Made by a program: the position numbers and the translations under genes. This document shows positions 36,671-48,989 of a DNA stretch of 64,000 nucleotides, in pieces (position 1 is the stretch's first letter; every line of letters starts with the position of its first letter). The DNA lies in NCBI GenBank assembly GCA_900660155.1, contig CABFPE010000522.1:232496-296495 (forward strand). The letters are read 5' to 3'. The DNA comes from Hofstenia miamia (Eukaryota > Xenacoelomorpha > Acoela > Hofsteniidae). The notes under the pieces are model-generated. The model saw only the letters and a program-made list of their open reading frames with translations, made no database searches and was not told the DNA's origin.

Positions 36671-39600
36671 TTTTTATGTTAGTTATGGTTTTTTTGTTAA
36701 TGGTAAGTATTCAGTCTTCTCTAAATGGAAATCTAGGGTTTTACTAAAAAAATTGGGGTATATTAATCAATATAATAGAATACATATTTGCAAAGAGAAG
36801 AATATTTGACAGAATTATACTTAAATTGTAAGATATTTAGATTGTGATATTTACAAATTTGACTTCCCTAGCATTTTTGTTTCATAACAAATTGCTATGA
36901 TTGTTTTTTCTTTCGCATTCCAAATGTATGTGAAATACTAGAACTATCCTTAAATTTAACCGACGCATTTGAATGTCTGCGATGACTGCTTCATTTTGAT
37001 GTATAGGCAAGCATGCTGTTAGCCAGACATGAATATATACATATTGATAGTCAGTTTTACATTTGCCTTTGTTTATGTAGCAGTTCTATCAACTAAAAAT
37101 AAAAACCAGCACTTGTGACTAGCATTTCAACAATTTTCACGTGCTAAATTTAAAGAGACTAAACAACAAATTCATTTTTTTCAATTCTATTAGTGATTAA
37201 CTCGGAAAATACTATTTTAATGAAGCCATTCTCAATTTGAAGAAAACTTGCATTTAGGGTTTAATAAAGCTTTGGATAAATTTTCTATAGTTGAGAAATT
37301 AGACGATTTGTGCTGCAGGAACTTTATAACATTTTAAAGAAGAAAACTAGTTATTGTGAGGAAAAAACTGAGGTAATCAATAGAGAACACACTGCATTTC
37401 TAATGCCATTTCTGTTTATTCTGCAAAAAATAATTATAAATATGTATATTATTATATAATTTTTTAAAATAGTTTAGATTGAAAATAGAAATATTTCTAA
37501 TATAACAAGTAATCTAACAGTAACTAAAGAAAATAAACATAATTCAAACCAATAAAGTCAGAGTCACATATTTCTCTTCCTCTAATGATTTTAACAATGA
37601 TGTTATTGAATTAGGCAATAATAAATAGTTTACATTAAGTTTCCATTATACAATTGTAAATAGAATTTTTTCACATAAAGTGATTTATTGCAATTGCAAA
37701 AATCTGAAAAAATTATTATTCTACATCGTTTCTCATACCTAATTTGCAATTAAACTATATTATCAAATTTTAGACAACGCATTTAATAGTTATGCATTAA
37801 AACAATAACAACATTGCAATAAAATTAAACTTGAAATTAAATAAAGTTAAGCACATAATTTTTCAAATTTTCTCTGTAGACTTTTTTTTCGAATAAATCT
37901 AATAAAATGTATTTTTCAATTCAGTATTATGTAAAACATGGGTATAATTTGTTATATTTTCTGTTTCATTTGCCTGATCATACAGTTTTAAATGTTGTAC
38001 TTAAGGATACTAACAAAAATGATGACACATTGTATTTCAATTTGGAATCTAATGGAGCAATGAATCACTTATTTGATGACAGGTTCTGAAATCTCACAGC
38101 AAAATTTGCAAAATTAAGAAAATGGCAATTGGGATAAGTCATCTAAAGCCAGTTGGATATATCATGCAAGATAAATCAATAGTTTATGCATTTGTTGTTT
38201 GTAATTATACAATGTATATCAAGCGTCGTAACTTCAATACTTAGAAATTTCAATATCTTGAAGTGTAAGGAGGAAGTATGTATCTACGACCTTTTGTTTC
38301 TAGTATATGCATGGGTAAGCATACTTTTTTATAGTCCCAAGTGCTTTATGCAAATTATTTAGTTCATAATGTCGCCTTAGTTATTTTCTTTGAATTTTTT
38401 ATTTAATATTGTTGACCATTATATAGTTTTTGAAGTGCAATTACTTCCTTTAGAATTGAAGTATATATAGTTTATTGCAACAAAATATCAAATCAATAAT
38501 TACTACTAAGCAAGCTAAAATTTTAATGTAATTCCTTTTCTTTAGTTTTCAGAAAAAGACTCCGCTATTTCTTTCATTTTTCCAAAAAAAATTTAACCAT
38601 GATAAATAAGGAAATTATAAATACATGTTTTAACTGTTTCAGTAGCGGATTCAGGGGGTGGATCCCGCGATGTAATTCTCCCACTAAGAGTTTTTGGCAA
38701 ATGCCAGTCCGAGCTAGTCACAGAAAGCCTAGGCCCGATCATACCTTTCCCGAAAAATGGCTTATTTTCCTGAAAAGAATATGGTTGTACTCTGTTTTTT
38801 TTTCAAAACAGGAATGTTAAAGTTTTCAGTATACATGTAAGTACAAATTTATTTGCTTATCTTTCATTTACCCTAAACCGGAATTGTTCAATCAAATCTC
38901 TGCATAGTACCACAAATTGATTTTTAAGAATAGTAAGCATCTAAAACTCAATATAGAGATTTGAGACACTTCAATGATATTTTCCTAAGTCATCCGTCAA
39001 GAAATCAATTCAAATTTGGAAAATACACTTCCTGTTTTAAGAAGTTAGCATTAAGTACCTAGTTGCATTACCGCCATTGCAGTGTTGTCGGTGTTTACGT
39101 AATTTACGGCCGGTAGAGGCCTGCTACATATTAGAGTTTTTCTCTATTACGACTTATTTCCCTATGAATTCTGCATAGTACTGCATGCACCTAGGAAGAG
39201 ACATTACTTTTTGATTGGATTAACTTTTACACTAAAGTTACTTGCAATGGCTACATTAGTTACAGTATTTACATTAATTTAAAAGGTTAATATGTAATTG
39301 AAAGAAATATAACTTAAATATTTTTATTTTATAACTTAATATTTTTATTTGCGGCCAGTAAGGCCTGCAAAAATACGGCCTGTAAAGCATATGCAGGCAA
39401 GCTAGTGTGTAACTCTGCGCCATTTTAGTTGCCAGAATTTTTAAATATATTCTTCAGAATAAAGTAATTCATGAAAACGCGCATTTTTAAGAAAAGTCGA
39501 TCTAATTTGTGCTGCAACTCGCTACGCCTACACATGAAAGCAACTGCTATGGAATTTTATGAATGCTGTTTTCATATAACTTCAATTTGCACATGAATGT

Positions 39601-39674
39601 ATATTCATTTTAGCAGATAATGTCCATTTCATTATAAATTGTAAGTTAAGTTTTATCTTGACAAAGTTTTGATA
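36671..39674. other. No gene recognised; dispersed-repeat scrap at 38638-38720
   Basis: AT-rich. The segment from 38638 (CAGTAGCGGATTCAGGGGGT and onwards) is GC-richer and resembles the start of a widely dispersed non-autonomous repeat. The 60-codon frame at 37907-38089 has no recognised domain. Confidence 0.4.
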
Positions 39675-40087
39675 TCCTAAGAGTAGTATATAGAGACTTG
39701 AAGGAGATCTCACTTTTTTCTGATTGGTCGAGAGGTGACGAGATTGACCTGAGACGCTGTGGATATTGGCGGGGGGTGTTTNATGTGGGAAAGTAAAAAC
39801 TAAGTTAATGTGGGAAAGTAAAAACTAAAAAATGTAATTATGTGGGAAATTAAAAACTAAAAAAGTAAAAAAAATGCAAACTAAATTAGGCCACATAAAT
39901 AACACAAAAACTAGTAAAATTACATCCATGACGTCAGCAAAACACCCCCCGCCAATATCCACGACGCCTCAGGTCAAAGGCCACCCCTCTCGACCAATCA
40001 GAAAAAAGTGAGATCTCCTTCACTCCACCTCTCGACCAATCAGAAAAAAGTGAGATCTCCTTCACTTATTATTATACTACTCCTAAG
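39675..40087. mobile_element. Long-armed inverted-repeat element with 7-bp target repeat
   Basis: TCCTAAG occurs at both ends (39675-39681 and 40081-40087). The inner ends, GTAGTATA and its inverse, open arms of about 100 bp containing GAAGGAGATCTCAC, a CCAAT box (ATTGG) and GGATATTGGCGGGGGGTGTT. The right arm carries a second tandem copy of a ~45-bp block. The N at 39782 lies at the inner edge of the left arm. Between the arms are short repeats of GTGGGAAAGTAAAAACTAA and a CRE-like TGACGTCA at 39929-39936. No protein is encoded; it is probably a non-autonomous DNA transposon. Confidence 0.8.
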
Positions 40088-41231
40088 CAATCAGTTTTTG
40101 AAATATTGTCATCATTCTATTGCTAAACTGCAAATGAATATGCTAAATTTATTCGCGCTTGGAGTGGTATGTTGACGCTTTGGCACATATCCCCTTTGAA
40201 AATTTTACACTGTCTTATGCCTATCTATATCTATGCCAATCACTGCCGCGTTGTTTCTGAAATTGTAATTACATTATAGGTTGGTTCAAATATATTTTGT
40301 ATAGCAATTTACTGTTCAAATATATTTTGTATTGCAGTACACACTGAAATTATAGAAAAATTGCAGTACACTACCTTTTGATTCGAACCCTGACAGAAAT
40401 TCTAAAAGTAATTAATATTTTCTAAAATCAAGTACAGTCCTTGTTAATATCGTCCAGTGACCTTATTACAACAGTCTATTCCCTCGGCCTCTTTGTTTTC
40501 TACATTATATTTGCTTGTTACTGTTGTACCTATTGCTCTTCTCACATCTTTCTACTTTATCTCCTACTACTATGCTCATTTTTCTTGTATCAATAATCTT
40601 GATAGTCTGTATGTTAATATAAAACCTGAATTTTGGACTTCTCATTCTTTAGAAATCCCTCTGATTTAAGGTCATATTACTATCTCCAAATTTTAACAAA
40701 GCTAACTACACAAGCACCTATGCAACATCTTCCTACATTTTCAGGCCTGAACATATAGTAATTTTGGTAAAATTCTTACACCCTAATAATATATGATCCC
40801 AAAAAAGAACAGTTATCAATTGTAAGAACTCAAAATATGAAGTTCAGATAAATGGATGTACTAAGCAAATATTAGTTATTGTAGAAGTAGACAATTATAT
40901 AAATTACTTGTTTCTCTGCTTCTACTATGTCTTGGTATATTTTCTTTCCCTGATGCACTGCTTTCATCTTACTGGAGTTCTTGCTAACGACCAGTAATGA
41001 GGACAGAATTTGCTTATTTGTGTATTCTTTAGATCTAATGCATCTGTCTCTAAAGCTATTAATACCATTATGCACTAAAAGAGATTTCATAATTTGCATG
41101 ATCTCATTAGCTATATATACACTTTGATTTCTTATATTCCTTGGACATCATATTGATACATTTTTTGTTCCAAGGCATAACTAAACTGTAACTGTATAAA
41201 TTTAGACGTATCTTTGCACATTTCATTTTAG
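40088..41231. other. No gene recognised; sequence before receptor gene B exon 2
   Basis: AT-rich. The last 40 bases match the end of the gene A intron (TTTGCACATTTCATTTTAG). No exon resembling 20069-20384 was found here or elsewhere between 27304 and 41231. Confidence 0.5.
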
Positions 41232-43271
41232 GACAGCTTCTAAAGCACTACAGCATTCCTCAAGTCAGTCCAATTTCAGCAACGCATTTGCTTTCAGATA
41301 AAGTGCAATTCCCGTTTTTCTTACGAATGACCAGCTCTGCTTTGGAAAGGAATTCAGTTCGCATTGCCCTGCTCAAATATTTTGGTTGGAAGCGAGTTTT
41401 TGTTGTAACTCAAGGCATTGAATACTTTTACGATATTTATGAAGATTTCTACGAGAAAACTATTCATAATAACATAACAATAGTCGAAAACTTCATAATT
41501 CACGATAATTCTGAACTAAAAGCTGTGGTGCCAACTTTGCTTGAACGAGATGCAAGAATAATTATTATTTTGACATATTCTGCAATGGCAACACATTTTT
41601 TTTGCCAGGTCTACGCACATGATATGTATGGGGACAAATACGTAGTAATCGTACCTTCAAGCGTAACTAAATATTTCTTATCAATGAGCAATTTTCGAGA
41701 ATTGGAATGTACTAAGGAAGAAGCCATAGTTGCCTTAGAAGGCAGCTTGCGCGAAACAGCAGCAGTTTTTATGCAAGATACTTATATTCATCCTTACGGT
41801 AGCAACTATAATATGAATCAACTTCTTCAAAAAATTTACACTAGAATAAATTCAAGTGGAATACAATACGAAGCAAATGGATTTGATGCAGTTATGACTA
41901 CGGTCTTAACAATTGATGAGATGATTCGTAATAATGAATCATATTTTCTGAATGGGGAACAAAATGAAGTAGGGAAAACTCTCCTAAATTCATTACTATC
42001 CTCAAACTTTCAAGGTTTACTAGGAAACATTGTGTTTGACGAATATGGTAATTTACAACAGCGAATTTATGTTCAGCAATATCGAAGGAACANTTATGAC
42101 TACGGTCTTAACAATTGATGAGATGATTCGTAATAATGAATCATATTTTCTGAATGGGGAACAAAATGAAGTAGGGAAGACACTCCTAAATTCATTATTA
42201 TCAGCAAAATTTCAAGGTTTACTAGGAAACATTGTGTTTGACGAATATGGTAATTTACAACAGCGAATTTATGTTCAGCAATATCGAAGGAACAATTCTA
42301 GTAACGACTTTTTATTAGGATACTTTGATACTGTACGTGGTGAGTTGCAATTTGACGAATCTGCATTTAGTGAAACCCCTAGAGATGAACGAATTAAAAT
42401 TGAAGTTTTAGAAACAATTTCAAACATACAATTCTTTTTTTTGGTTACATTTGCATTTTTTGGAATATCATTATCAGTTTTTGCAATATCAATTAATATA
42501 ACAAATGGGAAAAAGCGACTCATCAAAATGTCTTCACCAGGTTTTAACAACGTCATTTGCATCGGATGCATGTTGGCACAGATAGGATCCATAAATATTA
42601 TTTTGCCACGTCATCATTTTATGCAAACATTTAGCAAAAGCTTTATCGCCCTAATTAACATTACATCATTCTTAACAATTTCGTATGCATTTTCCCTATC
42701 ATTTGGAGGGTTATTTCTTAAAACCTATCGAGTTTATGTAATTTTCACACAGAGATTGCTACAAAATTCCAAAAAACTCAAACTCATGCAAACAGAAGTA
42801 TTACTTTCCTTCATTTTATTTCTTCTTCTATTTGACTCTGTTTTAAGTGTCACATCATTTTGTTTTACAACTCCAGTATTTGAATCAAAGGTTATTGGCG
42901 ATACAAATTATGATGAGATCATGGACGTTGAAACGCATTTTGTGGTAGTTCAAAGTGTTGATTCTATAAATAGATATGTATTATTCGTTACACTCGGTTA
43001 CAAATTATTTCTGCTTATTATTGGTGTTTTTCTTGCAATTTTAACAAAAGATGTAAAGTTGGAGGAAATGAATGATAGTAAAATAATCGGAGTTCTCATT
43101 TATAACATTTGCATTGTGTCAATATTCTGCGTTTTGTTATACACTTTCCTTCAAGAAATTCAACCAATCACATGTGATTTTCTCATATCTCTATCAATAA
43201 GCGTTGCAGCGTCCACATTGGTTATCGCATTAATGTTTTCAAAATTATTGGGTTTATTCAAATCAAAATAA
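41232..43271 (+). CDS. GABA-B-like receptor gene B, exon 2 (ligand domain and 7TM)
   Basis: Paralogue of gene A exon 2, with the same acceptor and phase. It begins QLLKHYSIPQVSP, includes YEANGFDAVMTTVL, the 7TM blocks KRLIKMSSPGFNNVICIG and FGGLFLKTYRVYVIF, and ends MFSKLLGLFKSK, again with almost no tail. A 201-bp piece is present twice around the N at 42093 (41892-42092 and 42094-42294, six differences). Taken literally this adds 202 bases and breaks the frame; counted once, the exon gives 611 residues. The first exon with signal peptide is not in view. Homology to gene A is strongest in the 7TM half, and the IL2/IL3 regions are nearly identical, so both probably couple to the same G protein (inference). 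Confidence 0.9.
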
Positions 43272-43377
43272 GTGGATTTTTGGTAAATCTTTGATATCAT
43301 TGTCCTGATAATGTTAATAAACAACTTTTCCCTCAGTTATATTTTTCACTAATGCATGGCATGGGTCAATGTAATTT

Positions 43378-44140
43378 TTATTTTTTTATTTGTAACGCTT
43401 TTATTCCTGTACTGTACGTATACAATAAATAGGAATACTAGACACAAATAATGTTTGTCATAGAAAACATGGATAAGAGCCATCATACAGATATTTACAG
43501 GCTGCATGGTAAAATGTCCTTTTATATAACTCAGTGCGAGCTGAAGGAAGGGATACCACGTGCCGGGAAGTTCGCGCTGGGCGTATTTCTTGGAACTTAT
43601 GATACATTGGATGCTTCACGTCACTTTGAATTTTTAAAACTGTTTTCATGAATCTTGTATAGAATAACTGATTCATCATATTTATTAAGTAAATCTTGTC
43701 AACATGTGCAACAATAGAGAAAAACTTGATGCATTTTCTAAGTTTTGAACAAAGTCTTTTTTCCAGTCCAGGAACCCATACTTCGCAGGCATATAAAATA
43801 ATTGGAGCAATGTACGTTTTAAAGATGAATTCTTTCATATTGTGGTCCATAAATGTAATCAAGAAGGTAAGGGATTTAGTAATATAATTAACTCTGGCAA
43901 CAATCGAGTTAACATGTTTTTCCCAGGTTAACGTTGACTCAATAATCAAACCAAGGTATGTAACAAATGATTTCTGTGGAACAACTTCTCCGGCAGCGAA
44001 AATATGTTGTTTAGCAACATCATTGTAAAAGTCGTTAGTGCTGTGTTTATTAAAGAAGGTAATTTCCAGTGATTTAGTAGGGTTAATAATCAAGTTTTTA
44101 TCTTCCGACAAACGTATAAGCGTAGCTACTGCAGTATGAT
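43378..44140 (-). mobile_element. 5'-truncated LINE with target-site duplication
   Basis: The - strand encodes 217 residues of a LINE RT C-terminal region. NLIINPTKSLEITFF is the post-catalytic palm/thumb, YLGLIIESTLTWEKHVNSI is next, then YIAPIILYACEVW, and finally PARTSRHVVSLPSARTELYK near the end. The 3' tail (left side) is A-rich on the - strand. ATGTAATTT flanks it at 43369-43377 and 44141-44149. It lies in the 3' flank of gene B and is absent at the equivalent place after gene A, so it inserted after the gene duplication. The catalytic YADD part is missing. Confidence 0.85.
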
Positions 44141-44515
44141 ATGTAATTTACATAGTAAATTAGTTTCAAGTTCAAATAATTGTCCTAACACACATTTCCT
44201 AACATTTTGAATTTCTTGAAATAATTTATTAAGAAATTTTTTACTTTTAAGAATAAATATTTTTGTTAATGAGTTTTTGAGAAATCTCATTCATTCAAGA
44301 CATTCTCTTTAGGGCATCCAAATTTACTTTGTAAAGTATGCACCCCAGTACCTAAGAGGATGCTAAGAGATGCTCGTAACTTTTATGTTTTTAATACAAA
44401 TTTAGAATCCCGTCAAAAATTACAAAAATAATTTAAAATTTTAACGATGAAAAGAATATTCGAAATTCTCGTACTATGTTAAATTTTTGACATATTATTT
44501 AATTGATTCTTCTTA

Positions 44516-45118
44516 GTTTCTCTTATGATTACAAATTTCTGCAATTTTCGTATACTTAGTTATTATACTTATATTATAATGGTACATTTTCATGTTTGCG
44601 GCAGAAGTTTACTTTGTTGTATGATTGAGCAAGCGTTGTTGTCACTCCAAAATTGCAAATTGAGAAATCCCTGGTAAATGGCAAAATCTCATCCATGCTG
44701 ATTGCTTTTTTCAACCAAGAAATGTTGTTCTAAAGAGGTTTAACTTTCCATGTTAAACNGTTACTATGTCTATGATAAGACAAAGTCAAAATTTACAAAG
44801 CAATTTCCTTTTACATACGAACTCTGAAAATGTCACATAATTGACATAGCTATGGTATACTATTTATTTAATTTCTCTTATGATTAAAAGTTTTGTAATT
44901 TTCGTATGAGTAGTTATAATTAAAATAGTAAAGTTTTTTCTCTTATGTGCATGTTCATGTTTACGTAAGAAGTTTAATTGTTGTATGATTGAATGAACAT
45001 TGTTTTCACTCCAAAATTGCAAATTGAGAAATCATTGGTATATGGCAAAATTTCATCCATGCTGATTTTAATCAAGAAGTATTGCTCTGCAGAGGTTGAA
45101 TTTTCCATGTCAAACTGT
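44516..45118. repeat. Diverged duplicate around a single N
   Basis: 44516-44758 and 44872-45118 share long words (CACTCCAAAATTGCAAATTG, TTGTATGATTGA, CATCCATGCTGATT) but differ at many positions, perhaps 15-20%. The N at 44759 ends the first copy. It is either an old tandem duplication or strongly diverged haplotypes. Confidence 0.7.
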
Positions 45119-45682
45119 TGACTCTACAGTATCAGCGTCGTGCAACATAGCCATGGTATGATACAGCTACAACTGCAAAACATGATTTTTTAATTTTGTT
45201 ATCAAGTTTAACTTTGTAGTGCTGAAAAAATTTAGATACGAAAAACGGTAAATAGAATATGTTAAAATGGGATTTTTTAGGTAAGTGAAGCCCCCACAAT
45301 GCATAACAGGCACCCCAATAGTGATGGTTGTTTTTTGAGTTAAAGGTATAAACCGAATGTGCTATGCCAAACTAATGTTGTATTTCCCACAATTGTTTTC
45401 ACAATCACTTAAAAAACTTAATTTAATCTAGTCAACTGTGCTAGATATTTTTTTATTTTTGAATATATTATTTTCAGCATTTTCCCATTCAAAAAAGTAC
45501 CTAACCCTGAACGTAGTGAGAAATTAACAAAAATAATTTTTAGACTGCTTGCATTAGCCGAACTATGAATTTTAAACAGCATTTAGGTTCACAAGTGGAA
45601 CTTATGCACAACAATTTACGGTACTTCTTACTAATGCATGTGTTGTTATTTTAAGATGTTCTAGATGGCAAGCGCCTGCAAC

Positions 45683-45721
<39 letters not shown>

Positions 45722-46061
45722 CAGTATTACAAAAACAAACCAACACCAATTATGACAAAGATTGCAAGGATTTCTACTTGTAATTCTAGTACTTATCTAC
45801 ATTTTGTCATTCGAATTTTGAAATTGTGTTAATAAAAAATTATCAAATTTAATTGAAAATAATTCACTGACATGTTTGAATTCGCATTATTGTTGCTAGA
45901 GTATATCTCAATTAGATAAAATCATTCATTAGTGCAAAATTCCATATTCTATTCTATTTTGTGCAACTACATACATTTCTTTCATTAAATTTTGATAGAC
46001 TTTCGTTCATTTCCGTAAATTTTTGCTATTAGAAATGTCATGTCTGAAATCTCGAAAACGA

Positions 46062-46102
<41 letters not shown>

Positions 46103-46559
46103 ATTTTATGATAACACATGACCCAATTTCATTTTGAACGATAGAAATAGAATGTATTTTTCATTTTAATTTGAATATAATGCTAATTTTTAAAGATCCG
46201 GTTAAAATTGGTTAACATCTGGTTAAGTTTAAAAGTTATCCGGTGCGGTTAATCCGGTTAAAATACATGGGGACACACAGCACTAATATATATATATATA
46301 TATATATATATGAAAGTATTAAATTACTGAGCTTCATAAATGCGACCGGTTTCGATTCAAAATCTTTATCAGAACAAATTTGGAAGGAAAACTAATTACA
46401 ATTAACTACACTTAAAATTAGTTAAAATTGCATGCATTAGAAAATGTTGATGTTATAATAATTTTTCTGTTTATTCATTAATCTTGATCTTATTTCCTAC
46501 TTTATATATAGTGATTCTGCAATTATTGGATAGTTTGTTTTTAACAATATTTCAAAATT
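45119..46559. repeat. No gene recognised; three (AT)n tracts
   Basis: (AT)n at about 45685-45718, 46064-46096 and 46288-46312. After the last comes GCGACCGGTTTCGATTC (46343), a motif type often seen at mobile-element ends. CCGGTTAA-type words repeat at 46198-46262. Confidence 0.6.
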
Positions 46560-48500
46560 TTCTTTATAATTGGATGTTGATGTTGGTAAATTTCTGATTT
46601 AAGGTGACCTGAAAGATGTTCATGAATTCTTGAAGAAAAGTCTTTTCGATGCAAAGATTGTCAACAATCTTACATGAAACCAATACCACAATATTATGAA
46701 AATGCCGAAAATACTGATAACATGGTATCTTGCCTAAAACATTGATCAGTACATTATTTAAAATTAGGTTGTGTATTGTGTGCAAGAAAGGGTAATTCAT
46801 TATTGCGTCCTGCAGCTTCTGCCAGAATTTGGGGGTCAAACCTCCTTTCCTTAGTTTGAGTGCTGTTGTCGGCTTTATTTCAATTCTAGATGTTATAAAT
46901 CATGCGTCCACCGCCAGTTGGTTGTAAGGTTTCAATATCTCGGCTAGTTCTGTTCTCATAAACGCCTCCGTGAACATTAACTTCATAGTAGTGACGGTAT
47001 GACTTTCTCTAGTGATTTGATAATTTCAGGATACTATTTCTGTTTCCTTCTCTTGTCTTATCTTATTTTCCACGAGGTACCGTTCATCTTCTGTGTCGAC
47101 CCATTCTATTGTACTTGCCGGGCTTAGGTTTCCACACTTCTCTATGTTAATTCTGTCCATGCGCTCCTAGGTTTTTGGTGAGTGTTACACTAGTAGATGT
47201 TAGAAATTCGTCTTCTAAATTCATCTCTACCTGAGTTTTTGTTGTCATCTCTAGGATCTCGACCAGTTTTATGATTCCTTCTTTTGACATTCATTTTTAG
47301 GAATGAGCATCAATGATTTTTTTTTGTGAACCATTGTGTCTCCGTCATCGTAATATTGCTGATATTTTTGGCTCTTATTGTTTCCATTATTTCTATTGTA
47401 TTCACTGTCCTTCGTTTTATCAGTTGTTGAGTTATAAGCTATGGCTGCTCCTCCATTTGTTTTAATTTTGTTTCAGATGTCCCTCTCCATATGTATTTTC
47501 GTGTGGTTTTGTGAAATAATGCTAGTTCGTTTCGGCAGATTCCGGTCTTTGCGATCATAACCATCGTGACTTTGCACATCAGCTGCTTTTCTGTGATGAT
47601 TCTAAGTATGTTCTTTTGTATTGTCTGAACTGGTTTCTCCTGCTTATCTAGGAATACGAATTTCTCTATAGTTCTCTTCAGTAGCCAATTTTTCTTTGTA
47701 GAATTTATTGGTGAGAATGCTATCTTGTATCTCTTTCCTCTGCTGATTTTCATTTGAGTTTTTCTTGACATCGGTAGTTTTAAGCTTTCCTCTTGAGTCA
47801 AGTATATTGCTAAGATCCATATCATTGTGCAGTGTCTAATCTCTGGCACGTTAAGTTCTTTGAACATGTATGTTTTCAAATCTTTCCTCATGTTTAATTC
47901 ATAAGCTTTCTACTGACTCATAGTACTTCTTTGATGGTGCCTCAACGTGAATTCTTGGCCATTTTTCTTCTATAGTTTTTGTGGCTTTCATATTCATCCA
48001 CATATCTTGAATTTGCTTTAAGTGCTCCAGCCTCTGGTTTAGACTACATTTGTTGTGTACTTGTGTGATTTTTATTAGATTTTCTGCTATGGTAGTAATT
48101 TCTATTGTCTTCACCTGCTGATAAAGCTCTATTGCGATCCAAGGTTCTATCATCAGTCTATACACTTGTGCTCAGTAATTGATTTGCAGATCCAATTTGA
48201 TCAATTGGGATACCGTGGTTTCATCATGTACTCCATCTCTTAGGAATACGTTTTGTACCTGCATGCTTATTTTATACAGAAATTGTGGTACTTCCTTAAG
48301 TGTAGTAATTACCACTATCACCAATTGTACTCTGTTGCATTCACCAATTCTTAGCGTTTGCTGTAGCTGTCTCTTGAGTTTGTTATTAAACTTCTTTTCT
48401 TTGATGATGTGTATAATTGTTAAATTGTCTTTGTCTATGTTAATCTGCTCTATGTTTGCAATTTTCTCATTGAATGCTACTATGTTTTGCACATTGGTTA
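46560..48500 (-). mobile_element. Broken retroelement-like region, domains not recognised
   Basis: Several - strand coding-like pieces (about 46564-46839, 47439-47891, 47899-48165 and 48172-48492) are rich in Lys, Glu, Gln and Ile and share strand and style with the fossil to their right. I recognise no named domain. They probably belong to the same old element or to a neighbour. The region looks clearly broken. Confidence 0.4.
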
Positions 48501-48989
48501 GTGTAATGCTGTCATTGAAGGTATGTGGACTGCACTTCTAAAGTATGGTCTTTCAAGATTCTCATTCATCCATTGCAGATAACTTATGATCATTTTGACC
48601 ATGGGGCAGTTTTCTTTATCAAGTACTAGCATTAGGTTTATTTCGTCTGTTTTAGTTTGCTTTCTGATGTGGCTTCATGTTTCTGGGGATAGTTTTTCAT
48701 AGGCGTTATATCTCATCTTTGTTTTTGTATGAAGAAGGGGTCGAGCTTTTTCCCATCTATTGTGCATATCCTTTTATTCCATTTGGTGGCGCAAATGGTA
48801 CTTTCTGACACCATCTTTGTGCTTTCTGAGGAGGCATGTTGCACATCTTGTGTGAGTATTAGAGGTCTTCTTGTGCTGGTGCTTGGTGTGTACTCTATTT
48901 CTGACCACTGCTAATGGATTCCAGTTGGTCCCTTTTGATCATTTTCCCTCTGGACATCCCATTAGCATTTGACCAGGTGTGGATTCTGT

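Noticed and set aside
40372-40395. GGTTCGAATC-like word on the - strand as a tRNA T-loop
   Set aside because: No acceptor stem, D-arm or anticodon stem could be folded around it.
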